The notes under the pieces: generated by a model
What the model was told of the DNA's origin: nothing
Seen by the model: only the letters and a program-made list of their open reading frames with translations
Database searches by the model: none
Made by a program: the position numbers and the translations under genes
Shown here: piece after piece, positions 7,850-16,117 of the stretch
How the letters are laid out: the number at the start of each line of letters is the position of its first letter
Position numbering within the stretch: position 1 is the stretch's first letter
Source: JAADEM01 sp965371855
GTDB lineage: Bacteria; Bacteroidota; Bacteroidia; Bacteroidales; Marinilabiliaceae
Direction of reading: 5' to 3'
Length of the DNA: 39,656 nucleotides
Assembly (NCBI GenBank): GCA_965371855.1
Contig: CBDUZZ010000041.1
Span: 1-39,656 of the forward strand

Positions 7850-10800
7850 ATGCAAAAAATTAGTTTAATTTTAATTTTTCTGTTTTGCTCATATTCCATA
7901 TATGCGCAAAATGAGATTACAGGGGTTGTTCGTTCAGCCGACAATGGTGAAACAATTCCCGGTGTTTCGGTTCAGGTAAAAGGGAGCACCACGGGTACTA
8001 TCACCGACTTTAACGGCGGATTTAGTATTAGTGCTACAAATACAAATGTCCTGATTTTTTCTTATGTTGGGTATATAAGGCAGGAAATTACTGTTGGTGA
8101 ACAAAGCCTTATTAATGTAAACCTTGTGGTTAAAGAAACCGGACTTGAAGAAATTGTAATAGTCGGTTATGGAACCCAGAAAAAAAGTGACCTTACCGGT
8201 GCCATTTCTATAGTTGATATGGATGATTTGAACAAGAGGCAGGTTAGTACCATTGATCAGGCTTTACAAGGTCAGGTTGCTGGTGTTAATGTTACCGTAA
8301 ACTCTGGTACGCCCGGAGGTGGTGTTATGGTTAGGGTGCGTGGTATTGGAACTCTAAACGATGCATCCCCATTATTTGTTGTTGATGGTATGATGGTTGA
8401 TGATATTGATTACTTAAACACGAATGATATTGAAACCATGCAGGTGTTAAAAGATGCATCAGCTACAGCTATTTATGGATCAAGGGGATCAAACGGTGTT
8501 GTAATTGTTTCTACCAAGAAAGGTGGTGAAAAAAATGCGCAAATAAGTTTCAATACTTATTATGGTATTCAGAACTTTTGGCGTGTTGCACCAACCAGTA
8601 ATTCGCAACAATGGGCTATGCTTAATAATGAAGCTTTAAATGCTGTGGGTATTGATCCCTATCCGGGTTTGTCATATCCTTCATCCTTACCAACAACCAA
8701 TTGGTTTAAGGAAATTTCTAACGAAAATGCTGCCATTCAAAGCTATGATTTATCTGTTGCCGGTGGAAAAGACAAAAGCAGTTATTTTGTCAGTGTAGGA
8801 TACTTGAAGCAGGAAGGTATTGTAAAAAAATCTGATTTTGAGCGTTTATCATTTCGCTTAAACTCAACACATAAACCGAAAGAGTGGTTAACTATTGGCG
8901 AAAATTTGTCCTTAACAAAAACCGATCAGAATACTATTCTTGAAGAAGATGAATGGACCAATATATTAATCTCTGCAATGAATATGGATCCGGTTACACC
9001 GGTAAGAAACCCTGACGGGACTTATGCCGAAGGGATATATAACGATATAAATAATCCTGTGGCTGACTTGGAATATACCAACGACACTTATGGCAGGTAT
9101 CGAACATTGGGTAATGTTTATGCCGATATGAGAATTATTGAAGGCTTACATTTTAAAACCAACTATTCACTCGAATATGCTTTTGGTGTTAGCGATTATT
9201 ACAATCCGGTATATTATGTTAGTCCAACTCAACAAAATACAGAGAGCCAAATTGGCAAATATAATGATAGTCAGTTCATTAATCAATGGACAAATACTGT
9301 GAACTATACCAAGAGTTTTGGCCGGCATAATGTTTCTGCTTTGGCAGGAGTAGAAATGTACAGTGTCCATGCCGAATGGAATGGGATTTCAGCTACAAAT
9401 GTTCCTTCTGATGATATTGATGTTCGTTATATTAGCAATGCAACAGGTGCAAATTCTGCTATTGTTTCAGGAAGTGCTTACGATGTTCGACAAGCATCTG
9501 TTTTGGCAAGAGTTAATTATGATTTTCAGAACAAATATTTAGTTACCATAAACTTTAGAGCCGATGGTTCTTCTAAATTTTCAGAAAAGCATCGTTGGGG
9601 TTATTTTCCATCGTTTTCTGCAGGTTGGAAACTAACTGAAGAAGGTTTTATGAGTAATCTTGATTGGCTAAGTAATTTAAAACTTCGAGTCGGTTGGGGG
9701 CAAATTGGTAATCAGGGAAGCGTTCCTGCTTATCAGAATGTTACTACCGCAACTACCGGACAAAACTATGTTTGGGGTAATGCATTAGCTCCGGGTTCTT
9801 CGTTTATGAGTTCAGGAAATGATGAAATTAAGTGGGAAACCTCTACAACAACAAATTTTGGTTTGGATTTTGGTTTCTTAAATGGTAAAATTGATGGTAG
9901 TGTTGAATATTTTGTGAAAAACACCTCGGATATGTTATTACAGGTTCCTGTTCCTGGACAATCAGGCTTACAGGAAGCACCATGGCAAAACGCTGGTGAA
10001 ATGCTCAATTCCGGATTTGAATTTTCGGCAAATTACCGAAATATGGATAATGAGTTTAAATACTCAGTTGGTGTTATTTTCTCGGCCATTCAAAATGAAG
10101 TAACCAGTTTGGGTAATGGAAATGAATTTATTGATGGAGCTTTATTCCGTGGAAATTATTATGTTACAAGAACAGTAGTTGGCCAACCAATAGCCCAGTT
10201 TTATGGATATAAAACAGATGGTTTGTTCCAAAATCAGGCAGAAGTGGATGCACAAACAGCTCAAACAAATGCTGCACCGGGTGATATAAAATATGTAGAT
10301 GCAAATGGTGATGGCGCACTGGATTTTGAATTTCTTGGTAGCCCTTTACCAGATTATACCTATGCTTTTAACGCAAATTTCATGTATAAAGGTTTTGATT
10401 TAAACTTTGTTTTACAAGGCGTTCAGGGAAACAAAATTTTTAACGGCCCTGCATATTACACACGTTCTTCTTCTGCTTACTGGAATCTTAGCAACGATAT
10501 GCTTAACAGATGGACAGGTGAAGGCTCGCAAAATGATGCACTTTATCCAAGGATGAATGCTAATGACGCAAATAATTCATTAATGTCAGACCGTTTTATT
10601 GAAGATGGTTCTTATTTGAGAATAAAAACTTTACAATTAGGATATACCTTGCCGCAAACAATGACTGAGCGAATAAGGCTGACCAAACTTCGTATTTATG
10701 TAAATGCACAAAACTTATTCACCTTTACTAAATATACCGGTCTTGATCCTGAAATTGGTACAGGGCAAAGTGGTTCTTTAGATATAGGTGTTGATCGTGC

Positions 10801-10852
10801 TTTTTATCCACAAGCGAGATTATTTAGTTTGGGTCTTAACTTAACATTTTAA
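7850..10852 (+). CDS. SusC-like TonB-dependent outer-membrane glycan transporter
   Basis: A 1000-residue SusC/RagA-family protein. A signal peptide (residues 1-20, ending YAQ) is followed by a CarboxypepD-regulatory-like beta domain (about 22-95), a TonB-box-like segment EIVIVGYGT (101-109), the plug domain (about 113-225, with LFVVDG and KDASATAIYGSRG) and a long C-terminal beta-barrel ending in an aromatic residue (SLGLNLTF). It forms the outer-membrane channel that imports oligosaccharides using TonB energy, capped by the SusD partner encoded 23 bp downstream. The start ATG is supported by the signal peptide and the promoter at 7746-7777. Given the GH8 and GH2 enzymes in the locus, chitosan oligosaccharides are the proposed cargo. 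The family call is very secure; the cargo is inferred. Confidence 0.97.
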   Translation: MQKISLILIFLFCSYSIYAQNEITGVVRSADNGETIPGVSVQVKGSTTGTITDFNGGFSISATNTNVLIFSYVGYIRQEITVGEQSLINVNLVVKETGLEEIVIVGYGTQKKSDLTGAISIVDMDDLNKRQVSTIDQALQGQVAGVNVTVNSGTPGGGVMVRVRGIGTLNDASPLFVVDGMMVDDIDYLNTNDIETMQVLKDASATAIYGSRGSNGVVIVSTKKGGEKNAQISFNTYYGIQNFWRVAPTSNSQQWAMLNNEALNAVGIDPYPGLSYPSSLPTTNWFKEISNENAAIQSYDLSVAGGKDKSSYFVSVGYLKQEGIVKKSDFERLSFRLNSTHKPKEWLTIGENLSLTKTDQNTILEEDEWTNILISAMNMDPVTPVRNPDGTYAEGIYNDINNPVADLEYTNDTYGRYRTLGNVYADMRIIEGLHFKTNYSLEYAFGVSDYYNPVYYVSPTQQNTESQIGKYNDSQFINQWTNTVNYTKSFGRHNVSALAGVEMYSVHAEWNGISATNVPSDDIDVRYISNATGANSAIVSGSAYDVRQASVLARVNYDFQNKYLVTINFRADGSSKFSEKHRWGYFPSFSAGWKLTEEGFMSNLDWLSNLKLRVGWGQIGNQGSVPAYQNVTTATTGQNYVWGNALAPGSSFMSSGNDEIKWETSTTTNFGLDFGFLNGKIDGSVEYFVKNTSDMLLQVPVPGQSGLQEAPWQNAGEMLNSGFEFSANYRNMDNEFKYSVGVIFSAIQNEVTSLGNGNEFIDGALFRGNYYVTRTVVGQPIAQFYGYKTDGLFQNQAEVDAQTAQTNAAPGDIKYVDANGDGALDFEFLGSPLPDYTYAFNANFMYKGFDLNFVLQGVQGNKIFNGPAYYTRSSSAYWNLSNDMLNRWTGEGSQNDALYPRMNANDANNSLMSDRFIEDGSYLRIKTLQLGYTLPQTMTERIRLTKLRIYVNAQNLFTFTKYTGLDPEIGTGQSGSLDIGVDRAFYPQARLFSLGLNLTF

Positions 10853-10875
10853 TTAAACTTCAAAATGAGATTATA

Positions 10876-12312
10876 ATGAAAAATAAAATATTTAATATAA
10901 TAGTAATTTTTACAGTGCTAATATTTGCCCAGTCGTGTAAAGATTATCTGGATACCCCTGCACCAAGTTTATCGGATGCTGTGTATTTCAGTAATGATGC
11001 TGCTGCTTTAAATGCGCTTGCAGCAGCTTATGACCCAATGGCCTGGTATGGCGAAATGCAGGTAGATGAATGGGCAATTGGTGATATTGTTTCAGACGAT
11101 GCCGAAAAAGGTGGGGAAAATGATGCAGACCAGGCCGATATGCATGCTTTATTAACGTTTAGTGCAAATGCCGAAAACGGGTTAATCCGTGGCCGGTGGC
11201 AAATACGCTATATTGGTATTAACCGTGCTAATAAATTAATTGAGGGAATTACTGATAACGAGAATATTAGTGCTTCTGTTCAAAAACGTGTTATCGCAGA
11301 GGCTAAGTTCCTTCGAGCTTTTTATCATTTTGAGCTGGTCAAAGTTTTTGGGGGCGTTCCAATTGTTACTAAAATACTATCACCTTCAGAATTTACATTG
11401 CCCCGTGATACTGAGGCCGATTGTTGGGAACAAATTGAAAATGACCTGAAAGATGCAGCGGCTGCTTTACCGGAGAAAAGGAATATGGATGCTACAGAAA
11501 TTGGACGTGCTACAAAAGGTGCCGCAACTGCAATGCTAACAAAAGCATATGTTTTTCAAGAAAAATGGCCTGAAGCTGAAGCATCTGCCAAAGTATTAGG
11601 AACATTGGGATATGATTTGGAAACTGATTATAATGATGTGTTTCGCTTAAGCCACGATAATGGTATCGAATCTGTTTGGGATATTCAATATGCCGATTTT
11701 AATACCGGTGAATGGGACTGGGACAATGAAGGAACAACAACGCCTATTTTTACAGGAAGCCGTGAAAATGGCGGTTGGGGGTTTAATTGCCCAACACAGG
11801 ATTTATATGATGAGTTTGAAGCGGGTGATCCCCGTTTAGCAGCAGCAATAATTTCGGATGGAGATATTTTATGGCCGGGAACAGGTGACGAAGAACAATT
11901 CTGGACAGATTATCCTCAAAATCCAACAGGTTATCATAATCGTAAAACTCAATTACCTGCAAGCGAAAAAGGACAAATGTCAGAAGACCCTTTAAATTGG
12001 AGATATATCCGTTTTGCCGAGGTATTATTATGGCAAGCTGAAGCTGCTGCGCATAATGGCGGCGATTGGCAAACACCTTTAAACAGGGTGCGAAACCGTG
12101 CAGGTCTGGGAAATACAACTGAAACAGATGGTTTAACGGCTGTTTATCACGAAAGAAGGGTTGAATTGGCTATGGAAGGTCACAGGTACTGGGATTTGGT
12201 ACGTACAGGACGTGGGAATTTAATGAATGGATATACCGATAACAAACGTTATTTTCTTATTCCTCAAATTGAGATGAATTTGAACCCTAATTTGGTGCAA
12301 AACCCTTATTAA
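10876..12312 (+). CDS. SusD-like surface glycan-binding lipoprotein
   Basis: A 478-residue SusD/RagB-family protein. The signal peptide ends in a lipobox-like FAQSC with Cys21 as the lipid anchor, and KDYLDTPAPS follows, typical of mature SusD N-termini. The N-terminal helices carry TPR-like repeats (FLRAFYHFELVKVFGGVPIV), and the C-terminal part contains the conserved LLWQAEAAAHNG, LNRVRNRAGL and ERRVELAMEGHRYWDLVRTGR. It binds glycan at the cell surface and forms the lid of the SusC transporter encoded just upstream. It belongs to the operon driven from 7746. There are no signs of truncation. Confidence 0.97.
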   Translation: MKNKIFNIIVIFTVLIFAQSCKDYLDTPAPSLSDAVYFSNDAAALNALAAAYDPMAWYGEMQVDEWAIGDIVSDDAEKGGENDADQADMHALLTFSANAENGLIRGRWQIRYIGINRANKLIEGITDNENISASVQKRVIAEAKFLRAFYHFELVKVFGGVPIVTKILSPSEFTLPRDTEADCWEQIENDLKDAAAALPEKRNMDATEIGRATKGAATAMLTKAYVFQEKWPEAEASAKVLGTLGYDLETDYNDVFRLSHDNGIESVWDIQYADFNTGEWDWDNEGTTTPIFTGSRENGGWGFNCPTQDLYDEFEAGDPRLAAAIISDGDILWPGTGDEEQFWTDYPQNPTGYHNRKTQLPASEKGQMSEDPLNWRYIRFAEVLLWQAEAAAHNGGDWQTPLNRVRNRAGLGNTTETDGLTAVYHERRVELAMEGHRYWDLVRTGRGNLMNGYTDNKRYFLIPQIEMNLNPNLVQNPY

Positions 12313-12335
12313 CTAAAATATAAAAAATATAAGAA

Positions 12336-13124
12336 ATGAAAAAGATATTATATATACTAACAGTGGTTGCGGCTATATTTATGTACGCTTGCGAATCGCA
12401 AATGGATGTGGCACCGGATATAGGTCCGGCACCAACCGGTGATTTTACTATTGATAATTCAGATCCTAATAATATTGTATTAACTGTAAATGCTACTGAT
12501 GCTTTTTTGTATACCTGGGATTTAGGCAATGGCGAAAAAGCGGAAGGAAAGGTAGTTACAGCTTATTATGCATTCAAAGGTGATTATACGGTTACTTGTA
12601 GTATTTCAGGTAAAGGCGGTGCTATTGTTTCAGAAAAGAATATTGCTGTAACATCAACTGACCCACAAGTTTCAGAAAAACCAGTTATAAAGGAATTAAC
12701 AGGAAGTGGAGCAGGCAAAACCTGGGTTTATGCTGATGATAATCCTGATGGACAAGGCTATTGTTATATGGTAGCCAGCTATGACTGGGATGAGTTTTGG
12801 TGGAATCCTTATGAGGATGATGCTTCGCCTGATTTTGGTTCCGAAATGATATTTGATTTGGATGGTAATTATAATTTTACAGGGGTTGATGGGAATGTAG
12901 GTTCATTTTCTGTAAATGAAGATGCAATGATCATTCAATTTACAAATGCAAATATCCTTGATTGGGACGAAGAAAATTGTAATCCGGAAATGACAGCAAC
13001 TGGACTATATAATATTACAAAAATTACGGATGATGAGCTAGTTTTGGTTCAACATCAGTTTGACGATGATTATGCCTGGACATGGAGGTTTAAACGTCAG
13101 GGGTATACGTATCCTGTTGAATAA
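12336..13124 (+). CDS. PKD-domain surface lipoprotein, candidate glycan-binding protein
   Basis: A 262-residue lipoprotein in the SusE/SusF position, 24 bp after susD. The signal peptide ends at Cys19 (AIFMYAC). A PKD-type Ig-like domain spans about 30-110 (TWDLGNGEKAEG and YAFKGDYTVT are its hallmark strands). It is followed by a domain I do not recognise that is rich in Trp, Tyr and acidic residues (YDWDEFWWNPYEDD, DYAWTWRFKR). Clustered aromatics are common in carbohydrate-binding sites, and acidic residues would suit a cationic polymer such as chitosan. The likely role is surface capture of the substrate; no catalytic motif was seen. The operon terminator lies 124 bp downstream. Confidence 0.75.
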   Translation: MKKILYILTVVAAIFMYACESQMDVAPDIGPAPTGDFTIDNSDPNNIVLTVNATDAFLYTWDLGNGEKAEGKVVTAYYAFKGDYTVTCSISGKGGAIVSEKNIAVTSTDPQVSEKPVIKELTGSGAGKTWVYADDNPDGQGYCYMVASYDWDEFWWNPYEDDASPDFGSEMIFDLDGNYNFTGVDGNVGSFSVNEDAMIIQFTNANILDWDEENCNPEMTATGLYNITKITDDELVLVQHQFDDDYAWTWRFKRQGYTYPVE

Positions 13125-13247
13125 TGTGCATCTATAAGGTCAAACTTATTCATTAAAAGGTGATAAATACTGGTTATACTAACAAATAGGTGACTTTATG
13201 GACAAACAAATAGATGTAGATTAAGTTAGGTTAATTAAAATTAGATT

Positions 13248-13286
13248 AACTTCAGGGGAATCAATATTGGTTTCCCTGAAGTTTTT
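13248..13286 (+). terminator. Rho-independent terminator of the susCD-PKD operon
   Basis: The arms AACTTCAGGGGAA (13248-13260) and TTTCCCTGAAGTT (13271-13283) form a stem of about 12 bp with one bulge and a 10-nt loop, followed by a short T run. It lies between the PKD lipoprotein gene and the GH8 gene, so GH8 is probably transcribed from its own promoter. Confidence 0.8.
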
Positions 13287-13299
13287 GTATATTGTAATA

Positions 13300-13348
13300 G
13301 ATGTGAAGATGTGAGAATTAGAGAATTAGAGGATGTGAGGATTTGAGA
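13300..13348. repeat. Degenerate purine-rich repeat (GATGTGA/GAGAATTA units)
   Basis: Short imperfect direct repeats of GATGTGA, GAGAATTA and GGATTTGAG types lie within the 345-bp gap between the PKD lipoprotein gene and GH8. Related low-complexity stretches occur at 24682-24720 and 37784-37812. No ORF is present. The rest of this gap holds only the terminator above and an AT-rich GH8 leader in which I could not place a promoter with confidence. Confidence 0.4.
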
Positions 13349-13469
13349 CTTAAGGGATTTAAATAAAGATAAACATATTTAATATCTGTAAATTATCAAA
13401 ACTCTCGTAGGGTTCAAACTACAAAATCAGACTTTTCGGAGTAGTCTCAATGTTTTAAAATTAGAAACA

Positions 13470-14960
13470 ATGAAAAAAACAGTTGTATTCATCATATTTT
13501 TCATCATTCAAATATATGGTTTTGCCCAAACTCCCAAATATCCTTTTCCAAAACATGAAACTTATACCGCCAACTATATAAAACCAAGTGGATATACACA
13601 AGAAGAATTAGACAATATAACTACTGTGTTTTATACAAAATGGAAAGCAAAATATTTAAAAAACTCTTGCGGTGGCGGTCAGTATTATATTGATTTTGAT
13701 GAAGGTAACACTATTTGCGTTTCAGAAGGACAGGGGTATGGAATGATGATTATACCCTTAATGGCCGGGTATGAATCGAATGCCAAATTGTATTTCGATG
13801 GTTTATACAAATTTTATAAAGCACACCCCAGCTCAATTAATTCAAACCTAATGGCTTGGGAGCAAATAAGTGGTTGTATTAATAATCCGGATGGCGGTAG
13901 CGATGCTGCAACAGACGGAGATATAGATATTGCTTATGGTTTGTTGCTTGCACATGTACAATGGGGTAGTACCGGTGATATCAACTATTTGCAAGAAGCA
14001 AAAAATATCATCAATGCAATAATGAGTAGCGAAATTAACCGCAGCTATTGGACTGTTCGATTGGGAGATTGGGCAACATCAGGAAAATATAATAACAGTA
14101 CAAGAACATCAGATTTTATATTAGATCATTTTAGGGTTTTCAAATGTGCTACAAATAATAATAACTGGGACAATGTTATTGATACATGTTACTCGCTTAT
14201 AAATCAAATGCAAAAAAAATATAGTCCGCAAACGGGTTTGTTGCCTGATTTTATTATTGATGTAAATACAAGTGCAAAACCTGCCGGGGCTGATTTTTTA
14301 GAAGGCGCAAATGATGGTAATTATTACTATAATGCTTGTCGTGACCCTTGGCGTTTGGCTACCGATTATTTGCTTTTTGGCGACGAAAGGGCAAAAACAG
14401 CCGTGAACAAAATAAATAGTTGGTTGATTACCAAGTGTAATAATAACCCTAATAATATAAAAAGTGGCTATAAATTGGATGGTACCGAAACTGCCACATG
14501 GGATGATGCTACATTTGTTGGTTCTTTTACTGTAGGGGCCATGTTAGATAACACCAATCAACAATGGTTAGATGATTTGTTCGATAAATTAAACGGATAT
14601 AATTTTAATGATGGTGATTATTTTTCGAACACCTTAAGTATGCTATACTTACTTGTTATTTCAGCTAACTATTGGATGCCCGATTGTGATGAGTTAGTTA
14701 CCGGAATTAAACAACCTTTGCAAAGTAAAAATAATTTGGAGCTAATAGTTAATAGCAATATCTTATTTTTTAAATCAGCACAATATTGTAATATGGCTTT
14801 TATTTATGATTTAAATGGCAGAATGCTTGATAGGATATTAGTTAATAGTTTCACAAAAAATATTAATATTTCAGGCCTGACTAACAGTTGCTATATTATA
14901 AAACTTACCGATAAAGCGGGTAATTATTTATTATCTGAAAAATTTATTGTAAGAAATTGA
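13470..14960 (+). CDS. GH8 glycoside hydrolase, chitosanase-like, type IX secreted
   Basis: A 496-residue exported endo-hydrolase of family GH8. A signal peptide (1-20) precedes an (alpha/alpha)6 barrel (about 25-405). VSEGQGYGM places the general acid at Glu86, and ATDGDIDIAYGLLLA (about 147-161) is the GH8 signature with its substrate-contacting Asp residues. GADFLEGANDGNYYYNACR holds Glu278, the likely general base in the GH8b (chitosanase) layout. The overall pattern (YIKPS, KWKAKYLKN, SDAATDGDIDIAY, AHVQWG) resembles Bacillus GH8 chitosanases as I remember them. Residues about 415-496 are a type IX secretion C-terminal sorting domain ending KFIVRN, so the enzyme is surface-bound or released. 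Its role would be first-step cleavage of chitosan. Endoglucanase or licheninase activity remains possible, but no cellulose-synthase genes are nearby. Confidence 0.9.
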   Translation: MKKTVVFIIFFIIQIYGFAQTPKYPFPKHETYTANYIKPSGYTQEELDNITTVFYTKWKAKYLKNSCGGGQYYIDFDEGNTICVSEGQGYGMMIIPLMAGYESNAKLYFDGLYKFYKAHPSSINSNLMAWEQISGCINNPDGGSDAATDGDIDIAYGLLLAHVQWGSTGDINYLQEAKNIINAIMSSEINRSYWTVRLGDWATSGKYNNSTRTSDFILDHFRVFKCATNNNNWDNVIDTCYSLINQMQKKYSPQTGLLPDFIIDVNTSAKPAGADFLEGANDGNYYYNACRDPWRLATDYLLFGDERAKTAVNKINSWLITKCNNNPNNIKSGYKLDGTETATWDDATFVGSFTVGAMLDNTNQQWLDDLFDKLNGYNFNDGDYFSNTLSMLYLLVISANYWMPDCDELVTGIKQPLQSKNNLELIVNSNILFFKSAQYCNMAFIYDLNGRMLDRILVNSFTKNINISGLTNSCYIIKLTDKAGNYLLSEKFIVRN

Positions 14961-14968
14961 ATTTCTTA
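14950..14968. terminator. Small hairpin over the GH8 stop codon, convergent gene junction
   Basis: TAAGAAAT (14950-14957) and ATTTCTTA (14961-14968) form an 8-bp stem whose 3-nt loop is the GH8 stop codon TGA. It lies between the convergent GH8 and lacI-type genes and could serve as a weak two-way terminator. The stem is AT-rich, so this is tentative. Confidence 0.35.
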
Positions 14969-14985
14969 AACCTTTAAAAAATAAT

Positions 14986-16014
14986 CTAAACCCTCATTGT
15001 CGAGCCCTTAATAATAAATTTTGCCGGAATAATAATAGTTTCTGCTATCATTTTTCTGCTTTCAATTTGCTTGAATAATTCTTTTGCAGCAATTTTTCCT
15101 GTTTTGGATCCTGAGATTTGTATAGTTGATAAAGCGGGTTTATTGCACGAATTGTATTTATCAGTTTCAAAACTTACTAATAAAATATCTTTGGGTATTT
15201 CATAACCTTTATTTTTTAACCATGAAATAATTTGTGTGCTTACAGAATTATTAGGTGAAATTATTCCATCCGGCAACTTAGACTGATCAAACATTTTATT
15301 TAAACTGTAATTAATATCGTCCTGCGAGAGGGAACCCGAAATAATTTGATTTTCCACAAACTTCATATCAGAATCTGACATAGCCGAACGATAGCCATCA
15401 ACCATATCTGAATAAAAAGGGTTTGTTAGATTACCTGCATAGATGCAAGTGTTTTTGCAACCCATAGATATTAAGTGCTTAACTGCCTTGTAAGTGCCAT
15501 GTGAGATATCTGGGATTATTTGAGTAGCATTTACCGGTTGATCTGTTTTATTAATAAAGACAGATGGTATGTTTTGATCCTGGAATTCATTTAAATGGCT
15601 AATATTGGCACTTTTATCATATAATGCCACAATTACCCCCTCAATATTTAAATTAATTATTGAACGGGAATATGATTTTTCTATAGCCCTCGAATTACAG
15701 GTATATGCAATGTACAGGTTGTAATTTTTATTCGTAGCATATTCCTGGATACTATTAATTGCATCCATGTAAAAAGTGTTATTTATTTCAGGAACTATAA
15801 AACAAATGGTTTTTGTATTATCCTGATTCATATAGGCTGGAATATTCGGTTGATAGCCTAGCTTTTTTGCGGCCTTCCATACCTTTTCCTTCGTTAGTTG
15901 GCTTATTTTGGGGTGGTTATTTAAGGCACGAGAAACTGTAGAGGCCGAAATGTTAATTGATTCCGCTATTTCTTGAACAGTTATATTTGATTTTTTTTTG
16001 TTAGTTTTTTTCAA
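14986..16014 (-). CDS. LacI-family transcriptional regulator of the chitosan locus
   Basis: A 342-residue LacI/GalR-type repressor. The N-terminal DNA-binding domain (about 11-57) reads ITVQEIAESINISASTVSRAL, then LTKEKVWKAAKKLGYQPN with the hinge following. A periplasmic-binding-protein-like effector domain fills the rest (ICFIVPEINNTFYMDAINSI, DGIISPNNS, KPALSTIQISG). No ATG fits the frame before the helix-turn-helix, so the TTG at 16014 is the probable start. The gene is convergent with GH8, and it likely controls the two palindromic operators at 7502 and 7779, with glucosamine, a glucosamine oligomer or a phosphorylated form as effector. A 13-bp palindrome over its own start (16013-16025) may serve autoregulation. 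The family call is firm; target and effector are inferred. Confidence 0.93.
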   Translation of the reverse strand: MKKTNKKKSNITVQEIAESINISASTVSRALNNHPKISQLTKEKVWKAAKKLGYQPNIPAYMNQDNTKTICFIVPEINNTFYMDAINSIQEYATNKNYNLYIAYTCNSRAIEKSYSRSIINLNIEGVIVALYDKSANISHLNEFQDQNIPSVFINKTDQPVNATQIIPDISHGTYKAVKHLISMGCKNTCIYAGNLTNPFYSDMVDGYRSAMSDSDMKFVENQIISGSLSQDDINYSLNKMFDQSKLPDGIISPNNSVSTQIISWLKNKGYEIPKDILLVSFETDKYNSCNKPALSTIQISGSKTGKIAAKELFKQIESRKMIAETIIIPAKFIIKGSTMRV

Positions 16015-16117
16015 TGTTAAACATTCTAATTTTAAAACAAAAATATAAAAAATCTGTGATAGGATTATCTTCTTTTAGAACTTTCCAATAAAATACAACA
16101 TTTCCGCAACAAAAATA

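Noticed and set aside
13470..14960. GH8 as the cellulose-synthase endoglucanase (BcsZ)
   Set aside because: No bcs genes are nearby, the protein has a type IX sorting tail, and its motifs resemble chitosanases more.
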